Positions 43,203 to 51,021 of a stretch of 64,000 bases of DNA are shown here, piece by piece. The position numbers and the translations under genes were made by a program. Source of the stretch: JBCCEJ01 sp039030335 (GTDB taxonomy: Bacteria > Pseudomonadota > Gammaproteobacteria > HK1); assembly GCA_039030335.1 (NCBI GenBank), contig JBCCEJ010000003.1, positions 113,110-177,109 on the forward strand. The letters are read 5' to 3'. The number at the start of each line of letters is the position of its first letter. Position 1 is the first letter of the stretch. The notes below the pieces were generated by a model. The model did not search any database, was not told where the DNA came from, and saw only the letters and a program-made list of their open reading frames with translations.

Positions 43203-43224
43203 TTTTGTGATTCGCGTCACAAAA
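43203..43224. promoter_or_regulatory. CRP-type binding site
   Basis: TTTTGTGA-TTCGCG-TCACAAAA is a perfect inverted repeat. Its core TGTGA-N6-TCACA is exactly the CRP/cAMP receptor half-site pair. It lies between the shared upstream element and the -24 box of paralogue 2, abutting the -24. Paralogue 1 has no such site. Confidence 0.65.
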
Positions 43225-43238
43225 CGCTGATTTAAAAC

Positions 43239-43283
43239 AACAAAGATTACTGTTCCCGGGGAACTTTATTCACTCGTGTAAAG
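43239..43283 (-). promoter_or_regulatory. shared upstream element (paralogue 2 copy)
   Basis: On the plus strand: AACAAAGA, 7 nt, TCCC-N-GGGAACT, a 10-nt spacer (11 in the other copy) and GTGTAAAG. It matches the copy at 41310-41355 in blocks and spacing, while sequence between blocks differs, so it looks functionally constrained rather than merely duplicated. Confidence 0.65.
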
Positions 43284-43338
43284 TTCTCCGACAACTTCGC
43301 GACGTACGGCGGTGCGATGCCAATCAAAGGGCGCGCAA

Positions 43339-43437
43339 AAAGCTCAGGCGCAGGTGGTCGATTTATGCAGGTGTAAGGCCGCGGCAGGTTCGGCCGCCCG
43401 CATCGCTTGCCGGGAACAGGTGTCGTTGCTGAGCTTT
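43339..43437. repeat. long-range inverted repeat enclosing CAGGT repeats; possible structured RNA
   Basis: AAAGCTCAG (43339-43347) is perfectly complementary to CTGAGCTTT (43429-43437), with 81 nt between. Inside are several CAGGTG/CAGGTT copies and a local hairpin (GGCCG...CGGCC). On the minus strand the outer stem ends in CTGAGCTTTTT, resembling a terminator for the PNPOx-like gene just upstream. It lies in the non-coding stretch 43120-43526, which otherwise holds the paralogue 2 promoter elements. Confidence 0.4.
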
Positions 43438-43526
43438 CGCTCGGCGCCGCCGCAGCCGGGCGCGAGAGCAAAACTCAGGTGGTCTTGCATCCGTCAGGCT
43501 GCCGCGATCGCTCTGGGCGCTCCCGT

Positions 43527-44063
43527 TCAGATGTCGGTGGGAAAGCCGTTCAGCGTCCTGGCGTTGCGGTCTTGCCAGTACTTTTCGATGCCGTCGCGCC
43601 CGCGCTTCTCAGCCCACGCTGTCAGCGTTTCGCGCTCCGACTCGAAACTGTAGTGAGGCACCGCGTAACCGCAGGACGTCTGTACCAGTTCGATCTGCAT
43701 ATCGAAGACCTGGCGTGCACCGGTCCATTCATCGAACTCTGCATAGAGCATTTCCCAGTCTTCATCGCGCGGATGCACCGTCCTTGCCTGACCATAGAGC
43801 CGCAGAATAAGCGGCTGGCGCGTGAACGAGCAGAACATCAACGTCATCCGACCATTGTCGAGCACGTGCCCGGCCGTTTCGTTGCCACTGCCAGTCAGGT
43901 TGAGCCACAGCACGCGTTTGCGCTCGACGATCCGAAGTGAATCCATTCCCTTCGGCGACAGGTTGATGTAACCCTCCGCGCACGCCGTCGCGACGAAGAA
44001 CATGTGCTGGGCGCGAATGAAGCGCATGAGGCGATCGTCCAGTTCCGGATACATGTCAGACAT
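43527..44063 (-). CDS. pyridoxamine 5'-phosphate oxidase-like FMN protein
   Basis: 178 residues. The split-barrel PNPOx fold shows as 'RLMRFIRAQHMFFVATACAEGYINLSPKGMDSLRI' and 'VLWLNLTGSGNETAGHVLDNGRMTLMFCSF'. This is the common pattern of the bacterial PNPOx-like family that binds FMN, F420 or haem. A C-terminal region with 'SCGYAVPHYSFESERETLTAW' is typical of a subgroup annotated only as pyridoxamine 5'-phosphate oxidase family. It is unlikely to be the vitamin B6 enzyme itself. Role unknown. Confidence 0.8.
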   Translation of the reverse strand: MSDMYPELDDRLMRFIRAQHMFFVATACAEGYINLSPKGMDSLRIVERKRVLWLNLTGSGNETAGHVLDNGRMTLMFCSFTRQPLILRLYGQARTVHPRDEDWEMLYAEFDEWTGARQVFDMQIELVQTSCGYAVPHYSFESERETLTAWAEKRGRDGIEKYWQDRNARTLNGFPTDI

Positions 44064-44449
44064 CGGGTTACCTTCGAGTGGTATCAGCGAGCGCTGTCAC
44101 TCTACTGCTAAGACGCCCACCCGGCCATGGCGTTGTCCAACAGTGGATTTGTTGGAGCGCCGCGGGGCAATGCGTAAGCAAGTGGCCGCTACTTCGATCT
44201 ACGAATACTTAGTGTCCGAACGGCCGTGACAAACATGGAGCACGCGCCCCCAAGACGGCCCACAATTGGTGCGATCGCACCGCTGCAGCGTGCCCTGCAC
44301 AGCGCGAAACCCTTGTTTTCATTCGTATTCGATAGTTGGCACAGAACTTGATAGTGCTTAAAGCAACGACAAACGCAGCGAACGACGACCCTGTTCGCGC
44401 GGCGCCGATGAACAGCAACGCCGACCAGGAACATCGCAGGAGTAACCCA
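44064..44449. other. intergenic region, 386 bp
   Basis: No convincing gene on either strand. Between the divergent PNPOx-like and small unknown genes it contains one possible sigma-54-like promoter (44337-44352) and otherwise no structure I could support. Confidence 0.5.
44337..44352 (+). promoter_or_regulatory. possible sigma-54-like promoter
   Basis: TGGCACAGAACTTGAT matches the -24 consensus perfectly, but the -12 reads TTGA instead of TTGC, losing the nearly invariant C. It lies about 98 bp upstream of the small gene at 44450. The 10-mer GTATTCGATA just upstream (44325-44334) also occurs before the sigma-54-type promoter at 31048, at 31028-31037. Confidence 0.3.
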
Positions 44450-44668
44450 ATGCAGTGCTACGAGTTCGAAGCCATGTGCCATGTGCTCTTTGACGCAATC
44501 AGGTTGATCGAGCCTTCAGCGAAATTCGACATGTCGCAGCTGGCTGACATTCTCGCCGACCACGAGGTCGCTACTTTCGCTCAGTTGCAGACTGCGGGAG
44601 CCAGCAACCTCGCGGAGGTTTCGCGCACCGAAATGCTGGCCGATTCCGCGATGGCAAAGGCTGCCTGA
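44450..44668 (+). CDS. small hypothetical protein, 72 residues
   Basis: An ATG at 44450 is preceded by AGGAG with 7-nt spacing, which favours it over in-frame upstream starts at 44408 and 44336. The product is helical and acidic to neutral: 'MQCYEFEAMCHVLFDAIRLI', then 'MSQLADILADHEVATFAQLQ' and an Ala-rich end. There is no signal peptide or membrane helix. I do not recognise it. The codon usage and ribosome site suggest it is real. The upstream near-sigma-54 sequence may link it to the PEP-CTERM regulon. Confidence 0.5.
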   Translation: MQCYEFEAMCHVLFDAIRLIEPSAKFDMSQLADILADHEVATFAQLQTAGASNLAEVSRTEMLADSAMAKAA

Positions 44669-44763
44669 GGATGCGCTGCGAAACCGTGCCGCTGGTGTCT
44701 CGCGCAACCAGCGCCGCGATGCGATTAGACGAGTTTCAGGAGGTTTAAACCGCGCTCTCCGAC

Positions 44764-44879
44764 GAGCCAGCCCCGCGCTTCGCGCATCGGTCAAAATGCA
44801 ACGGGAGAATCGGGTGGCTCCCAATGCGCCGTACTCAAGCTACCGGGTACTTGACCGTACCGCGAGCGGGGGCTGGCTC
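44764..44879. repeat. inverted repeat in intergenic region
   Basis: GAGCCAGCCCC (44764-44774) and its exact complement GGGGCTGGCTC (44869-44879) are 94 nt apart in the 423-bp gap between the small gene and the desaturase gene. A 33-codon open frame (44796-44897) lies within it without a usable ribosome site. It might form a long-range stem in a leader or an sRNA. Nothing else was recognised in 44669-45091. Confidence 0.35.
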
Positions 44880-45091
44880 GGAGGGTCTTATCGATAAAGC
44901 GGTAATCGTGTCGATGCCGCTCAGCGCGTTCAGGTAAGCGCGACCTGGATTCCTCAGACGCCGAACGCGCCCGATGCGGGCCGCCGAGCCGAGAGCGTAG
45001 TCGGCGCTGATTTCGCCGGGCGCCCCGTTTACTTCGGCCCCACGATTGGTGATGTTTGAAGATCGCCTCTCGTATCGGCACATTGGCTGCC

Positions 45092-46075
45092 ATGCAGGAT
45101 TTCATCGGCCGCAAAAACCTGATTCCGCCAGAGCGTCTGCGCGAATTGAGCGAGCGCTCAGATCTTGCGGGTGCACTGCAACTCACCAGTCACTTCGGTG
45201 CGATCTTGTTGACCGGCGCAGGTCTGCACTTCACTTGGGGTACGTGGTGGGCGGTGCCGTTGTTCGTACTCCATGGTGTGCTGCTGAACTACCTGTTCGC
45301 AGCCCAGCATGAGTTGAATCACTACACCGCGTTCAAAACGCGCTGGCCGAACGATTTCTTCAATCGCATCACGGGCTTCATCCAGCTCTACCCGCGAAGC
45401 TACGAGCGCTGGTTTCACTTCGAGCATCATCGCCATACCCAGGATTGGGAGCGCGATCCTGAACTGCTGAGCCGGGGAGGGCCATACACATTCTGGGCCT
45501 ATCTGACGTACCTGTTCGGGGTGACCTATTGGACCGGACGGGTACAGCGCCTGGTCATCGTCGCGAGCGGCAAGACGGCTGACTATTTCACGGTTAAGCA
45601 GAAAGCGGTCATCGTGCGTGAATCGCGCGCGCACCTGATTTTATACGCACTCATCGCTCTGATCTCGGTGTTCTTCGAAAGTGGGTTCGTCGTGCAGTTC
45701 TGGCTCGCGCCCATGATGTTGACGAAGGTGTTTCAGAACGTGCAGAACCTGACCGAGCACACGGGCCTCACGCACGCGCCAGATACGGTGATCAATACGC
45801 GCACGATTCAAACGTGGTGGGTGTTCCGCTGGATGGCGTGGAACATGCAGTACCACACGGCGCACCACACGTTTCCGGCCGTGCCTTTTTTTCGATTACC
45901 CGAATTGCACGCAGAACTGGTGAAGCACGCGGGCTTCGAGCCGCCGACCACTGGGTATCTCGCGTTTCAGTGGCGCTTTCTGAAACAGCTCTGGCGCGCC
46001 GGTGAGCCGGTCGATGGGGTGGTTGAGACACGGCCCGGGCCGGGCGGCGACGTCGATTCGCGGTCAACCGTCTGA
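45092..46075 (+). CDS. membrane fatty acid desaturase/hydroxylase
   Basis: 327 residues from the ATG at 45092; a TTG at 45056 would add 12 residues. The histidine boxes of the di-iron desaturase superfamily are present: HELNH (73-77), HFEHHRH (109-115) and HTAHH near residue 262, plus 'NLTEHTGLTH' between them. Three or four membrane segments surround them. The HELNH and 'NLTEHTGLTH' forms resemble the bacterial desaturase branch related to beta-carotene/alkane-type or sphingolipid-like enzymes. The acyl substrate is unknown. It introduces a double bond or hydroxyl using O2. Confidence 0.82.
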   Translation: MQDFIGRKNLIPPERLRELSERSDLAGALQLTSHFGAILLTGAGLHFTWGTWWAVPLFVLHGVLLNYLFAAQHELNHYTAFKTRWPNDFFNRITGFIQLYPRSYERWFHFEHHRHTQDWERDPELLSRGGPYTFWAYLTYLFGVTYWTGRVQRLVIVASGKTADYFTVKQKAVIVRESRAHLILYALIALISVFFESGFVVQFWLAPMMLTKVFQNVQNLTEHTGLTHAPDTVINTRTIQTWWVFRWMAWNMQYHTAHHTFPAVPFFRLPELHAELVKHAGFEPPTTGYLAFQWRFLKQLWRAGEPVDGVVETRPGPGGDVDSRSTV

Positions 46076-46101
46076 CACGATGTGTGCGGTGTTGGCGTAG
46101 G

Positions 46102-46941
46102 TCAACTTTCGTGCGCCACGAACGCAACGCATTGCGCTACGCGCGGCGCGAACGCTGGTGACCAGATGGCCGTTGCGTGATCGCCCGGCACGCGCAGGAC
46201 TTTTTGCCTCTTGATGAACGCAGCCAGGCCGGCGGGGTCGGCATCTTCGCGGCCGTTCACGAAACAGGCTGGCACGCGGAGCGCTCCAGCTTCCGCTACC
46301 GTGAACTGCGGAAACTCATCACCTTCAAGACGTGCAGCGTAGGCCAGCCGGTCGCCGCCCAGTTCGTCGGCCAAACGCCGGTAAAACGCGTTTCCGGGTG
46401 GGTTGGCAGCGCGCAGGGCCGCAACCTCAGCGGCCCGGGCGCTCGCGTCCCACGGCTCTGTCTCCCCAAGGCTTATGCCGCCCAGTACAAGGCCCCGAAC
46501 GCGCGCATCGATAGTCGCCACCTGAACGGCGACGCCGCCGCCCATCGAATAGCCGATGAGAGTGGCGCGCTCGATGTCGAGCGCGTCGAACAAGGCGCTT
46601 ACGTCACGTGCCATCGCGCGGTCGGCATAGCGTCTCCGGCTGGCCGGCGCCTGCGAGTTACCGTGGCCGCGTGCATCAACTGCCACCACGCGATAACCGG
46701 CGTCAACGAGCGCGGCGGCGACGCCGGTCTCCTGCCAGTTCGTGTGGCTGTTCAGCATGAAAGCGTGCAGCAACACAACGGTCGGCCCATTGCCGTCCAC
46801 CGTGTAGACGATGCGCGTACCGTCGAATGATGTGAATGCCGTGGCGATGCCAGTAGACAGCCTGAGCCACGTGAGCGCACCGACGATGAGCACGCCGGTC
46901 AGCAACCAGGTGAGTGCGGTGCGGTCGGCGTGCGGCTTCAA
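46102..46941 (-). CDS. membrane-anchored alpha/beta hydrolase
   Basis: 279 residues. An N-terminal membrane helix (about 9-29) is followed by a hydrolase domain: oxyanion 'LLHAFMLN', nucleophile Ser132 in GYSMGG, acid in 'NGREDADP' and His in 'GDHATAI'. The HGHGNS and YADRAMARDVSAL blocks are those of many esterase/lyase members. The anchor suggests it acts at the periplasmic or membrane face. Substrate unknown. Convergent with the desaturase gene (26 bp between stops). Confidence 0.8.
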   Translation of the reverse strand: MKPHADRTALTWLLTGVLIVGALTWLRLSTGIATAFTSFDGTRIVYTVDGNGPTVVLLHAFMLNSHTNWQETGVAAALVDAGYRVVAVDARGHGNSQAPASRRRYADRAMARDVSALFDALDIERATLIGYSMGGGVAVQVATIDARVRGLVLGGISLGETEPWDASARAAEVAALRAANPPGNAFYRRLADELGGDRLAYAARLEGDEFPQFTVAEAGALRVPACFVNGREDADPAGLAAFIKRQKVLRVPGDHATAIWSPAFAPRVAQCVAFVAHES

Positions 46942-47009
46942 TGCAAGACGGTGCCTGCGATACTAGAGGTTAGCGCCAACGTTGGTTTGCACAACCGGCG
47001 ACGCGCGTA

Positions 47010-47900
47010 TCAGAGGCGTGCATGCAGGTCGAGTACGGCCTCAGCGAATGCTTCCGGTGCTTCCTGCGGTACGTTGTGCCCCACGAGCGGAATCACACGG
47101 CGCTCATACGGCCCGGAGAAGTGCCGTGCGTGACTGGTGCAACCCTCGGGCGGCATCACGCCGTCACCCGCGCCGTCGATGGCGATGGTCGGTACGCTGA
47201 TGTCCGGCTGGGCAGCCAGCGCCGCTTCGACCGTGGCCACTCTGTCGTCGCCAGCGACGAGACCGTAGCGATGCCTGTAAGAGTGAATGACAACGTCGAC
47301 AAAATCGGGGTTGTCGAATGACGCGGCTGACGCGGCGTAGGTGTCGTCGTCGAATTGCCAGTTTGGTGACCAGAGTTGCCAAAGCAGTTTGCAGTAGTCG
47401 TAACGGAACTTGGCGAGACCGGCGCGGCCTCGTTCGCTATGAAAGTAGTACTGATACCAGTAACGGTGTTCTATCTCTGGATGCGCCGGCGCGTTGGCAC
47501 GCGCGATGTTCTGCATGTTGTAGCCGTTGCAGGAAACGAGACCAAGCGATCGGTCCGGCCACAATGCCGACACGATACACGCGGCCCGACCGCCCCAGTC
47601 GTAACCTCCCAGCAGCGCGGCGCCGATATCGAGACTGTCCATGAATTCGCGCAGATCGTTGCCGAGTACCGCCTGCTCGCCCGAGCGAAGTGTCTGCTCT
47701 GACCGGAACGTCGTCGGCCCATAGCCCCTCAGATACGGCACGATGACGCGCAAGCCTGCCCTCGCCAGGATCGGCGCAACTTCCGCGTATGAGCGCACAT
47801 CGTAGGGAAACCCGTGCAACATGATCGCCGGGGTGCCGAGCGGATCGCCTGATTCGAGATAGGCGATGTCGAGGTCGCTGGTCTGCGTGCGTTTAAACAC
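47010..47900 (-). CDS. alpha/beta hydrolase with Asp nucleophile (epoxide hydrolase/dehalogenase-like)
   Basis: 296 residues. The nucleophile elbow is GGYDWGG with Asp101, not Ser, which is characteristic of epoxide hydrolases and haloalkane dehalogenases. The oxyanion loop is 'LHGFPYDVRSY', and 'VIVPYLRGYGPTTF' matches the epoxide hydrolase 'DLRGYG' block. The His is in 'VGHNVPQEAPEAF', also typical. It opens an epoxide or hydrolyses an ester by an alkyl-enzyme intermediate. It lies 33 bp downstream of the FAD oxidoreductase gene on the same strand. Confidence 0.8.
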   Translation of the reverse strand: MFKRTQTSDLDIAYLESGDPLGTPAIMLHGFPYDVRSYAEVAPILARAGLRVIVPYLRGYGPTTFRSEQTLRSGEQAVLGNDLREFMDSLDIGAALLGGYDWGGRAACIVSALWPDRSLGLVSCNGYNMQNIARANAPAHPEIEHRYWYQYYFHSERGRAGLAKFRYDYCKLLWQLWSPNWQFDDDTYAASAASFDNPDFVDVVIHSYRHRYGLVAGDDRVATVEAALAAQPDISVPTIAIDGAGDGVMPPEGCTSHARHFSGPYERRVIPLVGHNVPQEAPEAFAEAVLDLHARL

Positions 47901-47933
47901 CGTGTGAACTCCCGCTCGGGCGCTGCGTCTGTC

Positions 47934-49271
47934 TCAGTACGGGCCCGGCACGATCGGGCTGCCGTCAGTAAACCGGTTGAATCGAAACCGGCTGAGATCA
48001 TGCCCGTGCGGCTGAGCGCAGATCTCGTCTGCCATAACCTTGCCAACCCCGGGGCCGATACCAAAACCGTGGCCGCTCATGCCGGTTGCGATGTAAAGCC
48101 CGCCGATCGCCGGCGCTTCGCAGAGGTAAGGCACCGCGTCTGGCGTGACATCGATCATGCCTGCCCAGAACTCCGCCATGCCGGCTTCCGCAAGCCACGG
48201 TGCCTTGGTTGGCAATCGTTCAGCGACCCGTTTCATAACCACTGGCGACGGGTCCGGATTCAATACCCGCATATCTTCGAACGGCGTCACCTCGTCGCCG
48301 CTCCAGCGCCGCTTGCTGCCCCAGCTGCCCGGATAACCGGCCGGCGGTTTCATATGGATTTTGATGTCCTTGGCGGCCACGCGCATGACGGTTGTGAACT
48401 TCCGAAAATATTTGAACGATTTCGGTACGACGTAGTGTTCCGCGAGGTCGCCACTGGTTACCGTGTAGCCGCCATCGATGCGTTTGCGCACGCATAGCCC
48501 GGAAGTCGATACATTCGGCAGGTCACCCTCGGCCACGTGCGTGCGCCCTACCGTCGAGCGCACCATCAGCTGCGGCAGGTCGAACCCTGCGTTCGAGGCA
48601 AAGTAGGTCGACCAGGCGCCACCGGCCAGCACCGCGGCACCTGCCCTTAGTCGTCCGAGCTCGGTGGCTACGCCGGTCATCCGCCCGTTGCCGGTCTCGA
48701 CCGTGCGCACGGCGCAGTTCTCGATGACCGCCACGCCGAGGCGCTGCGCGGCGCGTGCCAGGGCCGGCACCGCTTCCCACGGCTCGGCGCAGCCGTCGCT
48801 CGGTGTCACCATGCCGCCGACCGCGCCGGCTGCCAGCGGCCCAGCCATTTCGCTGACCTCATCGGCGCTCAACATGCGGGTTTCGAGCTGGTGCTGCACG
48901 GCTACATCGCGCCACGTTTCGTATTTTGCGAGCGCCGCGTCATCTCCAGCTACGTACAGGCATCCGCACTGATTGAACGCGAGCCCCGCATCACCCGTTT
49001 CCTCCGCGAGACCCTGCCACAGTCGGTTCGACTCCATCATGATCGGCAACTCGGCGGGGTCGCGACCCTGTTGGCGCACCCAGCCCCAATTGCGGCTCGA
49101 CTGTTCGCCGGCGACGCGGCCTTTTTCCAGTAGCGCCACGCGCTTGCCCTGCTTCGCGAGGTAATAGGCGGTCGAAGTACCGACTACCCCTGCTCCGATC
49201 ACGACGACATCGACTTCGTCGGGCAGCGGATCGCGGAACTGAATGGGCGTGGCTTCAGAGAATGCCGGCAC
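47934..49271 (-). CDS. FAD-dependent oxidoreductase (DAO family)
   Basis: 445 residues from a GTG at 49271 with a strong GGAGG. The Rossmann FAD motif is 'VVVIGAGVVGTSTAYYLAKQGKRVALLEK' (22-50), followed by 'SSRNWGWVRQQGRD'. The C terminus contains 'YIATGMSGHGFGIGPGVGKVMAD', the usual last FAD-binding block of D-amino-acid-oxidase-like enzymes. It probably oxidises a secondary or tertiary amine or amino acid. It follows a 57-residue gene and a VOC gene in one operon. Confidence 0.85.
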   Translation of the reverse strand: MPAFSEATPIQFRDPLPDEVDVVVIGAGVVGTSTAYYLAKQGKRVALLEKGRVAGEQSSRNWGWVRQQGRDPAELPIMMESNRLWQGLAEETGDAGLAFNQCGCLYVAGDDAALAKYETWRDVAVQHQLETRMLSADEVSEMAGPLAAGAVGGMVTPSDGCAEPWEAVPALARAAQRLGVAVIENCAVRTVETGNGRMTGVATELGRLRAGAAVLAGGAWSTYFASNAGFDLPQLMVRSTVGRTHVAEGDLPNVSTSGLCVRKRIDGGYTVTSGDLAEHYVVPKSFKYFRKFTTVMRVAAKDIKIHMKPPAGYPGSWGSKRRWSGDEVTPFEDMRVLNPDPSPVVMKRVAERLPTKAPWLAEAGMAEFWAGMIDVTPDAVPYLCEAPAIGGLYIATGMSGHGFGIGPGVGKVMADEICAQPHGHDLSRFRFNRFTDGSPIVPGPY

Positions 49272-49298
49272 GGTTTGCCTCCTTCCTGACGCTGGCGG

Positions 49299-49472
49299 TC
49301 ATCGCGGCCGCCGAAACCAGGCCCGGAGCATTTTCGTGCCCCCGGCCCAGAATCGACCCCAGGACTTGCGGCGGGTTTCCCGGCGCAGCAGTCGCTCGGC
49401 ATTCGCGAGCTCTCGCAGCGCCTGATGGCGGAGCATCGCTTCTATATAGGCCTTTTCGCTGTTGCTGAGCAT
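49299..49472 (-). CDS. 57-residue basic small protein in the VOC-FAD operon
   Basis: A start ATG at 49472 shares one base with the VOC stop (TGATG), and 57 codons follow to TGA at 49299. The product starts MLSNSEKAYIEAMLRHQ and is helical with a very basic C-terminal half (RRETRRK, FRRPR). No signal or membrane helix is present. I do not recognise it. The support for a real gene is the coupled start, good filling of the otherwise empty gap, and the next gene's ribosome site lying just beyond its stop. Function unknown; nucleic-acid or membrane-surface binding is conceivable from the charge. Confidence 0.55.
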   Translation of the reverse strand: MLSNSEKAYIEAMLRHQALRELANAERLLRRETRRKSWGRFWAGGTKMLRAWFRRPR

Positions 49473-49858
49473 CAGCTGTCGCCTGCCTGTGGCGCATACG
49501 AACTGACTTCGATCAGATTGCCGTCGGGGTCGTTGAAATACACCGACGTGACCGCGCCCTGCGCGCCGCTCTTCGTGACGGGGCCTTCGAGAACGGTGAC
49601 ACCCTCGGCCCGCAGATGTTCAGTCACGCGCGCGACCGGCCAGGATGTGATGAGGCACAGATCGCCAGAGCCGACCGCGGCGTGATTGCGCGGCTCCATG
49701 CCGAGCGTTTGCAGATTGATTTTCTGATTGCCGAAATGCAGTGCGCGCCGCCCGTTTGCGAACGTGGAGTCTTCCATCCGTAAGACGCGCCGAAAAAACG
49801 CCACGGTGGCTTCGATATCAGCAACCGTCAACACGACATGGTCGATGTGGCTCAGCAA
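49472..49858 (-). CDS. VOC-family (glyoxalase/bleomycin resistance-like) protein
   Basis: About 128 residues starting at a TTG at 49858; no ATG precedes the domain, and upstream in-frame sequence to 50092 is Arg-rich and unlikely to be coding. 'LLSHIDHVVLTVADIEATVAFFRRVL' is the classic VOC first module. 'GDLCLITSWPVARVTEHLRAEGV' and 'YFNDPDGNLIEVSSY' give the second module with the terminal Glu ligand. It binds a divalent metal and a small substrate. It is first in the operon with a small protein and the FAD oxidoreductase. Confidence 0.78.
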   Translation of the reverse strand: MLSHIDHVVLTVADIEATVAFFRRVLRMEDSTFANGRRALHFGNQKINLQTLGMEPRNHAAVGSGDLCLITSWPVARVTEHLRAEGVTVLEGPVTKSGAQGAVTSVYFNDPDGNLIEVSSYAPQAGDS

Positions 49859-49991
49859 GAGGTCGCACCCCGCGATGACAGGAGCGCCCAGTCTAGCGTG
49901 AGTGCGCTCGAAGCGGCGCGGGTGTTGCGGGGCGCAATTTGCACGGTCTGGAACCGGTGCCGCAAGTTCGACTCGAACGATTTGCGCACCG

Positions 49992-50363
49992 CTAGTCGCC
50001 CAAGGCGCTCGCCGGTACCCACGGCGGCAACGGCTCGCCGCCGCAGTAGTGGTTTTCGGCCGGGTTCTCGCGAAACAGTACATACATGTCATGCGGTTCC
50101 ACGTCGAGTTCCCGTTTCAACAGCGCGGCCAGGGCCTCGGCAAGCGCTTGCTTGCGCGCCGGTTCGCGGCCCGGGCGCAGGTCGACGGTAACCAGCGGTA
50201 CGCCGTCGCCAATTTCGGCAAACACCTCACGGACTGCCACGTAGTCATACTTGGTCTCCTTGGGCGCGAGTGTATCCAGCACGGCCTGCTTGGCGCCGAG
50301 TCGAATCCGGTGCTTGATCTCGTGAGCCGTACCTTCCGGCACTTCAATGCGGATGACGGGCAT
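49992..50363 (-). CDS. tautomerase-family protein
   Basis: 123 residues. Met is followed directly by Pro2 (MPVIRIEVPEG), the catalytic residue of 4-oxalocrotonate-tautomerase superfamily proteins once the Met is removed. The chain is about twice the length of the shortest members and holds two beta-alpha-beta units. The latter has 'ELDVEPHDMYVLFRENPAENHYCGGE', common in the ~120-residue branch. The natural substrate is unknown. It lies between the VOC and SnoaL-like genes. Confidence 0.8.
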   Translation of the reverse strand: MPVIRIEVPEGTAHEIKHRIRLGAKQAVLDTLAPKETKYDYVAVREVFAEIGDGVPLVTVDLRPGREPARKQALAEALAALLKRELDVEPHDMYVLFRENPAENHYCGGEPLPPWVPASALGD

Positions 50364-50419
50364 GTTCGGGTTTCCTCGTCGTGAAGGGTCTGGCCGGCAG
50401 GCCTCCGCTACTACGAGCG

Positions 50420-50815
50420 TTACCTGCCGTCCACCTGCCTCTGGTAATCGTCAGCATCGAACCAACCGAACGCTGACGTCACCAGCATGTTTTCGTCGAG
50501 GTCCCACTCTTCCCATCCGCTCACCTTCAGTGGGTTCCCGGTCTCAGCATCGTGGCCCGTGAAGGTCCACATGAACACCGCTCGATCTCCGGCCCCGCGA
50601 ATACCATCGTTTTGCAGCTTCAAATCAGGCACATCGGCGTGAAATCCGGCCGCCATCGCGGTCAGGCCTTCGTGCCCTGCGGAAGGTTCTCCGCGATTGA
50701 TAGATATCTGGCTCGTGGGTAAACGGAATGCGGCGACATTCTCCGGCACCCCCGAATTCCAGGCTTCGGTGTAACGGTTGGCCAGAGCATCCAGACTGGC
50801 TTGATCAAACGACAT
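50420..50815 (-). CDS. SnoaL-like (NTF2-fold) protein
   Basis: 131 residues from the ATG at 50815, with AAGGA upstream. The SnoaL fold appears as 'LANRYTEAWNSGVPENVAAF', 'GEPSAGHEGLTAMAAGFHADVPDL' and 'RAVFMWTFTGHDAETGNPLKVSGWEEW'. Similar proteins act as polyketide cyclases or remain uncharacterised. It could be co-transcribed with the tautomerase 56 bp downstream. Confidence 0.78.
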   Translation of the reverse strand: MSFDQASLDALANRYTEAWNSGVPENVAAFRLPTSQISINRGEPSAGHEGLTAMAAGFHADVPDLKLQNDGIRGAGDRAVFMWTFTGHDAETGNPLKVSGWEEWDLDENMLVTSAFGWFDADDYQRQVDGR

Positions 50816-51021
50816 GGGCTGATTGTCCTTAATCCCGGAATCAGGGCAGGTGTGTCCGCAGCTGACTGTGGAGCTAATGGGCGGTCTCGTCAAACGCGAG
50901 GCGCCGGAGCGGTTCGACTAACGCTGCCGGGTGTGTATCCCGAACGGGTTGGCAGCGCTTGAATACCGGTCGGAAGATACGCATTTCTCCGCATCACAGA
51001 GACGATTGAAGGGCGCTTAAG

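Noticed and set aside
44796..44897. 33-codon open frame inside the inverted repeat
   Set aside because: No usable ribosome site at a sensible distance and no similarity; the AGGAGG upstream at about 44740 is too far away.
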